Assembly: GCA_026184435.1 (NCBI GenBank)
Contig: CP046447.1
Reading direction: 5' to 3' (one strand)
Source: JAADFF01 sp013153035
Lineage (GTDB): Bacteria; Coprothermobacterota; Coprothermobacteria; Coprothermobacterales; JAADFF01
Length of the DNA stretch: 64,000 bases
Below are positions 59,509-64,000 of the stretch, piece after piece; the first letter of the stretch is position 1; each line of letters starts with the position of its first letter. The notes below the pieces were generated by a model that was not told the origin of the DNA, made no database searches, and saw only the letters and a list, made by a program, of their open reading frames with translations. A program made the translations under genes and the position numbers.

Positions 59509-60664
59509 TGTGCAACACCTCCAACAGTTTCTTCATATACACAAGTGTATGATAACGACTAACCCCTGGCTGCATATATATTTCATACGGTTCTGCAAAC
59601 CGTCCATCGGCACTGAGCTCTAAACTAGCTCCGGACACAAATGACGGTGCTGCCATTATTATATCGTGATCGTATCCAGGAAGTCGCTCTGGAACTGGTG
59701 CAAAATGGGCATTTACAGGTCCAGAACCTTGGATAATTTCCACAAATCTCTGCATAAGTTTATCACTACCCAACCGTATTCTTACAATGATATCACTATA
59801 CGGATACATCTCTTCCAGTACTTCAATACCATGTTCTTTGAAAAGCCCAAGAATATATGATTTACTCCACAATGCTTCGGCAACAAATGATGGTGCGAAG
59901 AACAGACCTTGATATGCTCTCCACAGAAACTCACCTGTCGGACCTACCTCTTTACCCAGGGCCGGTGAAAAGGCAAAGTCTGCAATAGCCTCTATGAGGG
60001 TCTTCTTGCCCACAATATAGCCACCAGTTGGAGCGAGTGTCCCACCGGGATTTTTAATGAGCGAACCAATGACAATATCTGTCCCCACATGAAGAGGCTC
60101 TCTATCTTCTACAAATTCTCCATAACAGTTATCAACGATAATAATAGCCTGCTCATTTAACAACCTGATTCTCTTTATACGCTCAGCCAAGGTGTCTATG
60201 TTATGCCCCGAAAAGAACGCATAACCACCAGAGCGTTGCATCATGATAACATTGGCATGTTTTATATCATCATCGGTAGGCTCTTTTCGTATCTTGACCG
60301 ACGCAACATTACTTTTCAGAGAATGAGGATTATCACCAGTGAGAATAGGCTTTACCGTATCATATGGAGTACCCCAAAACAGCACACGACTATCTTTAGA
60401 AACAACTCCCCTTAAAGCCAGATATATAGCATGGGTGGCACTGGTAATCTGAGGTCTGACAATAGCATCTTCACCACCAAACACATATGCATACACCTCT
60501 TCTAGCTTATCACGGCCCATATCATCATAGCCATAACCTGTTGAACCTATGAGGTCCGCCTCTGTAAGCCTTACATTATGAAAAGCATCAAGGACCTTGG
60601 CAACATTGCGACTACCTATTTCTTGTATAATTGCGGATATATCCGATAATCTCATCTCTGGCAT
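59492..60664 (-). CDS. ynbB: YnbB-like PLP enzyme (methionine gamma-lyase/aluminium-resistance family)
   Basis: 390-residue PLP-dependent protein of the YnbB family, often annotated aluminium resistance or methionine gamma-lyase family. GSTGYGYDDMGRDKLEEVYA at the N-terminus, RPQITSATHAIYLAL, IIVDNCYGEFVE and the PLP-lysine loop IGSLIKNPGG are characteristic. True substrate is unknown; family sequence differs from MetC/MegL. It starts at ATG 60664 behind AGGAGG, overlapping miaA by 53 bp, an unusually long overlap. The miaA-ynbB order is conserved in Firmicutes. Confidence 0.88.
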   Translation of the reverse strand: MPEMRLSDISAIIQEIGSRNVAKVLDAFHNVRLTEADLIGSTGYGYDDMGRDKLEEVYAYVFGGEDAIVRPQITSATHAIYLALRGVVSKDSRVLFWGTPYDTVKPILTGDNPHSLKSNVASVKIRKEPTDDDIKHANVIMMQRSGGYAFFSGHNIDTLAERIKRIRLLNEQAIIIVDNCYGEFVEDREPLHVGTDIVIGSLIKNPGGTLAPTGGYIVGKKTLIEAIADFAFSPALGKEVGPTGEFLWRAYQGLFFAPSFVAEALWSKSYILGLFKEHGIEVLEEMYPYSDIIVRIRLGSDKLMQRFVEIIQGSGPVNAHFAPVPERLPGYDHDIIMAAPSFVSGASLELSADGRFAEPYEIYMQPGVSRYHTLVYMKKLLEVLHSEESC

Positions 60665-61580
60665 GTTCTTGATCCTCCTGTGTAATGATAAAATGTGCTT
60701 TTTTATCGTTTTTAAACCATGTACGCTGTCTTCGGGAAAAACGCCATGTATCAGTAAACACCTCGTTTATAGCCTCATCTTCTGTAATATGTCCCCTGTA
60801 TGCATCGTATGCATGTTTATAGCCTAACACTTCTAGCCATGGAGCAGGTGGAGGGCACATGTCCGCTACCCTACCCGCTTCTTCAACAAATCCCATCTGA
60901 AACATTATATGCGTTCTTTTATAAATACGCCCTCTAAGAACATCTGGAGGTGGAAGTAAAATATACCTCAGCTCGGTAAAGTGCCTCTGAAAAGATGTGT
61001 AATATTCGGTAGCATATGTTCGCATCTTTCCTGTAGAAAGGTTAATCTCTATGGTGCGGATAATACGTTTAACATCATTTGGATGTATCTTCTCAGCAGA
61101 TATAGGATCCAGGGCCTTCATAAGATTGTAAATGTACTCACTTCCACGCTCACTGACAAGCTGTCTTAAATGATTTCTTATAGCACTGTCAGGTTGAACA
61201 GGCACATAGCCACTTTCCCCAACAAGGGTATAAAAGTACAAAGGTGTGCCTCCAATAAGAAATACGACATCGGTATCTACATGTCGCAAAACCTCATCGG
61301 TATCTTTAATAAATCTTGCCAAAGAATACCTCTCACAAGGAGAAACGACATCTACAAGGCGATAATTGTATCTCTCTATCTCCTCCGCTGAGGGTTTAGC
61401 TGTTCCAATGTCAAGGTGCTTATATACTGCACCACTATCCACAGAGATAGTGGTAAACGATACACCCTCCGCAATGAGCAAATCAAGGATATTATGTAGA
61501 AAAGAGGTCTTACCTGAAGCGGTAAGACCTACTATACTAATAGCCAATTTCCTTTGCTTCTCTTTATACTTCTCTTCCAT
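60612..61580 (-). CDS. miaA: tRNA dimethylallyltransferase
   Basis: Adds the isopentenyl group to A37 of tRNAs reading UNN codons, the substrate for MiaB. The 322 residues have the P-loop SIVGLTASGKTSFLHN, VDSGAVYKHLDIGTAKPS, IHPNDVKRIIRTIE and a C-terminal TWRFSRRQRTWFKND. Its DMAPP donor is made by IspH further down the same operon. It overlaps miaB by 17 bp. Confidence 0.95.
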   Translation of the reverse strand: MEEKYKEKQRKLAISIVGLTASGKTSFLHNILDLLIAEGVSFTTISVDSGAVYKHLDIGTAKPSAEEIERYNYRLVDVVSPCERYSLARFIKDTDEVLRHVDTDVVFLIGGTPLYFYTLVGESGYVPVQPDSAIRNHLRQLVSERGSEYIYNLMKALDPISAEKIHPNDVKRIIRTIEINLSTGKMRTYATEYYTSFQRHFTELRYILLPPPDVLRGRIYKRTHIMFQMGFVEEAGRVADMCPPPAPWLEVLGYKHAYDAYRGHITEDEAINEVFTDTWRFSRRQRTWFKNDKKAHFIITQEDQEHARDEIIGYIRNYTRNR

Positions 61581-62877
61581 ACAAGACCCAAGATTTTGCT
61601 TTTTCTATCTTAACATCAACCATATCTCCGGGCTTGTAGCCCTCTTTTGCCGTAAAAACTACAGTTTTATTAATATCATCCCTACCAATATATGCCCCTT
61701 TAGACTCATCATAGTTATCTACCATTACCCTATCTATTGTGCCTACATACTGCTGATTCTTCTCCCATGCAATCTTTTCCTGTAGAGAATATAAAGCGTC
61801 AAAGCGTCTTTTTTTCTCCTCTTCAGAAACGAATTTATCTGTTAGAAGAGCTGCCGCCGTATGGGGACGGGGAGAATACATGGCTATGTAGGCCACATCA
61901 AAACGTATCTTCTCAAAGACCTTTAGTGTATTCTCAAATGCTTCGGGTGTTTCACCGGGAAAACCAACAATAACATCTGTGCCTATGGCATACCTATCAG
62001 CAGCTTTTTCTTTTATATAGTCTATAAGATCTATAAATTCCTCTACCGTATAACCACGATTCATGAGCCTTAAAACTTCATTATCACCAGCCTGGATAGG
62101 AAGGTGAAAATATCTTGTCACCTTAGGTAGTTCAACAATAGTATCTACAAGGTCTTTACCAAAGTACTTGGGATGGGGTGTTGTATACCTGATAATCTCG
62201 ATACCATCAACCTTAGAAACTTCTCTCAAGAGGTCACCAAAGCTAGGATCTTTGTAACCCCACTCTTTACCCCACTCATTGACATTTTGACCCAGCAGGT
62301 GTATTTCCTTGGCACCGGCTTCCACTGCCATCTTAACTTCTCTTATAATATCTCCCATCCGCCTGCTCTGTATGTGTCCTCTCGTATAAGGAACAATACA
62401 GTATGTACAAAAGTTTTCACACCCTTTAACAATAGTTATGTAAGCTCTATAAGGTTCAAATCTTACAGCATTTTTATACAGTTCAAACGTGATATCTCTA
62501 TCACCTACATATACACCCTTTTTATTCTCCCTAATAATCTCCGGGATATATTCAAGATAATTGGGCCCAACAACTGCCAGAAGATAGGGAAACTTTTCCA
62601 TAAGTGCTTGTCCCATATTTTCTGCCATACAACCCATAACAATGACTTTTGTCCCCTTCTCTCTGACATACTTCTTCAAAGCACCAATGGTACCTTGTGC
62701 CCTATCTTCAGCATGTTGTCTTACAGAACATGTGTTGATAAGCACAATATCGGCATCTTTCATATCAGTAACCATACGGCCTCCCATGAGGCGAAGATTA
62801 CCTGCAACCATTTCACTATCATTTTTGTTCATCTGACATCCATATGTTTGGACATAAAATGTAAAATTATCCTTCAT
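61564..62877 (-). CDS. miaB: tRNA-2-methylthio-N6-dimethylallyladenosine synthase
   Basis: Radical SAM methylthiotransferase that converts i6A37 to ms2i6A37. The 437 residues contain the UPF0004 domain (YGCQMNKNDSE, TCSVRQHAE, GCMAENMG), radical SAM motif CENFCTYCIVPYTRG, LLGQNVNEWG and a C-terminal TRAM domain ending KPGDMVDVKIEKAK. It follows ymdB with an 11-bp overlap. The divergent MtaB at 34199-35407 is its paralogue. Confidence 0.96.
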   Translation of the reverse strand: MKDNFTFYVQTYGCQMNKNDSEMVAGNLRLMGGRMVTDMKDADIVLINTCSVRQHAEDRAQGTIGALKKYVREKGTKVIVMGCMAENMGQALMEKFPYLLAVVGPNYLEYIPEIIRENKKGVYVGDRDITFELYKNAVRFEPYRAYITIVKGCENFCTYCIVPYTRGHIQSRRMGDIIREVKMAVEAGAKEIHLLGQNVNEWGKEWGYKDPSFGDLLREVSKVDGIEIIRYTTPHPKYFGKDLVDTIVELPKVTRYFHLPIQAGDNEVLRLMNRGYTVEEFIDLIDYIKEKAADRYAIGTDVIVGFPGETPEAFENTLKVFEKIRFDVAYIAMYSPRPHTAAALLTDKFVSEEEKKRRFDALYSLQEKIAWEKNQQYVGTIDRVMVDNYDESKGAYIGRDDINKTVVFTAKEGYKPGDMVDVKIEKAKSWVLYGREV

Positions 62878-63637
62878 ACACTACCCTCCTCATAGAGGTT
62901 GTTTTGCCCTCTTTATCGATTTCTATTAAAACTCCGTAGGCACGGAGTTTTCCACATTTCTTTGGAGGCTCTATTCTTTCGGGAATACCCGTGGTAAATC
63001 TTTTCACAGCAGCCTCTTTATCCATACCAATAACAGTATCCATACAGCCACACATACCTACATCGGTAATATACCCTGTACCACCAGGTAGTATTCTTTC
63101 ATCGGCTGTAGGCACATGGGTATGAGTACCCACGATTGCCGACACTCTACCATCAACATACCACCCCATAGCCATCTTCTCCGACGTTGCTTCTCCATGA
63201 AAGTCGAATAGTATAGGAATATCACCGGCTTCCGTTCTTATATGCTCAATAAGCTTATCAGCTGTATGAAACGGATGATTGAATATGATATTAACAAACA
63301 CCTGACCGTGTACATTCATTACTGCAATACCCTTACTTGATATGTAATACCCTCTATCAAACCGTTCCGGATAATTTGCCGGTACAACAACCTGAGGATA
63401 ATGCTCCAGCACGTCTCTCCACTCTTTACGATCGTAGAAATGCCCTCCTGTTGTTATGATATCTACACCGGCATCCAACATTTCCTCAACAACCTTAGGA
63501 GTAAGTCCGTAACCATGGGCGGCATTTTCACCATTGGCAACTATCACATCAACCTCTGAATGAAAATAAGCTATAGCCTCTTTCAAAATCTTTCTACCAG
63601 GTGATCCGACAACGTCGCCAAAAAACAAAATCTTCAT
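62867..63637 (-). CDS. ymdB: YmdB-family metallophosphoesterase
   Basis: 256-residue phosphodiesterase of the YmdB/TTHA0625 family; YmdB of Bacillus hydrolyses cyclic nucleotides and affects biofilm formation. Metal-binding motifs are FFGDVVGSPGR, ANGENAAHG, TTGGHFYDRKEW, FDFHGEATSEK and VGTHTHVPTADE. ATG 63637 overlaps the rny stop as ATGA, the conserved rny-ymdB order. Confidence 0.94.
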   Translation of the reverse strand: MKILFFGDVVGSPGRKILKEAIAYFHSEVDVIVANGENAAHGYGLTPKVVEEMLDAGVDIITTGGHFYDRKEWRDVLEHYPQVVVPANYPERFDRGYYISSKGIAVMNVHGQVFVNIIFNHPFHTADKLIEHIRTEAGDIPILFDFHGEATSEKMAMGWYVDGRVSAIVGTHTHVPTADERILPGGTGYITDVGMCGCMDTVIGMDKEAAVKRFTTGIPERIEPPKKCGKLRAYGVLIEIDKEGKTTSMRRVVYEG

Positions 63638-64000
63638 TTAGCGTATTCCACCGCCCTTGTTTCTCGTATAACTGTCACCTTTATCTGTCCTGGATATGTC
63701 AGCTCATCCTCAACACGCTGGGCAACATCGCGTGCAATCTTATATGCCTCGGCATCGGTAACAACCTCCGGATCAACAATAATTCTCAACTCTCTACCAG
63801 CTTGGATGGCGAAGCTATCTTTCACACCATTGACAGTTTTTGCGATTTCCTCCAGTGCCCTTAGCCTCTTTATAAAGAATTCATAGTTTTCATAGCGGGC
63901 CCCTGGTCTCGCGGCAGACACAGCATCAGCAAGTTGCGTAATAACGGCATATGGTGTCAGCTGTGGCTCCTCACCGTGGTGAGAGGCTATTGCATTGACA
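63634..64000 (-). CDS. rny: Ribonuclease Y, C-terminal part (5' end beyond window)
   Basis: Endoribonuclease that starts mRNA decay in Firmicutes-type bacteria. The frame is open to the right edge; about 121 residues are present. They hold the end of the HD domain, with NAIASHHGEEPQ at the edge, QLADAVSAARPGARYENYEFF, the AGRELRIIVDPEVV region and the usual end IKVTVIRETRAVEYAK. The membrane anchor, coiled coil and KH domain lie outside. The GTG at 63921 is internal to this frame, not the start. Confidence 0.93.
   Translation of the reverse strand, partial: VNAIASHHGEEPQLTPYAVITQLADAVSAARPGARYENYEFFIKRLRALEEIAKTVNGVKDSFAIQAGRELRIIVDPEVVTDAEAYKIARDVAQRVEDELTYPGQIKVTVIRETRAVEYAK

Noticed and set aside
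1..64000. CRISPR array, prophage, insertion sequence or genomic island
   Set aside because: No spaced repeats, transposase, integrase or phage gene was found; gene content is housekeeping throughout and base composition looks even by eye.

Overview
The window is about 64 kb of AT-rich, gene-dense bacterial chromosome made up almost entirely of housekeeping operons. Several neighbourhoods are signatures of Firmicutes-type genomes: ylxM-ffh-rpsP-ylqD-rimM-trmD-rplS-rnhB, yicC-remA-gmk-rpoZ, rny-ymdB-miaB-miaA, hrcA-prmA-rsmE-mtaB, and rpiB-glyA-upp-wecA-wecB. No lipopolysaccharide or outer-membrane gene is visible. Together with the compact overlapping genes and short spacers, this suggests a deep-branching, Clostridia-like, possibly thermophilic anaerobe (Bacillota or a related phylum such as Coprothermobacterota). 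I cannot name the species. There is no rRNA, recognisable tRNA, CRISPR array, insertion sequence or prophage, and no gene-free stretch longer than about 230 bp.

Layout from left to right. (1) 1-16280, minus strand: one nearly gapless run of 21 genes read from ylxM towards the left edge. It covers SRP (ylxM, ffh), ribosome and tRNA maturation (rpsP, rimM, trmD, an SPOUT methyltransferase, rplS, trmFO), secretion (lepB), RNase HII, DNA processing (yraN, comM, dprA), thioadenosine salvage (mtaD, mtnP) and sugar, C1 and pyrimidine metabolism with envelope sugar genes (rpiB, glyA, upp, wecA, wecB cut by the edge). A consensus promoter overlapping a 10-bp inverted repeat sits at its head. (2) 16358-25230: a DUF4388 protein on the plus strand; serS, rluD-like, lspA and ileS on the minus strand; then a plus-strand pterin/folate operon (queD-folE2-folP). 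(3) 25222-30108, minus: a histidine-degradation operon (hutU-ftcD-hutI) continuing into comF and a fur-family regulator. (4) 30272-38750: a long FtsA-like protein, two very small genes, a class III aminotransferase, the hrcA-prmA-rsmE-mtaB operon and a ROK sugar kinase.

(5) 38755-44914: a partial division cluster (ddl-ftsQ-ftsZ) followed by a B12-binding radical SAM protein and an unknown small protein, with hup, ndk and hsp20 nearby. (6) 44971-51386: rsmI, trmN6-like and a predicted ABC-class ATPase; an FMN riboswitch controlling ribU; fapA with a thiamine-binding-type protein; an orphan membrane protein. (7) 51407-64000, minus: tdh-yicC-remA-gmk-rpoZ-tal, and then rny-ymdB-miaB-miaA-ynbB-trpS-cmk/plsC fusion-ispH-aminotransferase, with rny cut by the right edge.

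I found no obviously new multigene system. The most interesting items are: an FMN riboswitch whose P1 3' strand is present twice, giving a readable switching mechanism; a cytidylate kinase fused to an acyltransferase with a changed motif; a QueD/PTPS protein with both Cys and Glu in its active-site motif beside folate genes that lack folB and folK; an hrcA operon without grpE-dnaK-dnaJ; and an operator-like palindrome at the start of the ylxM-led operon.
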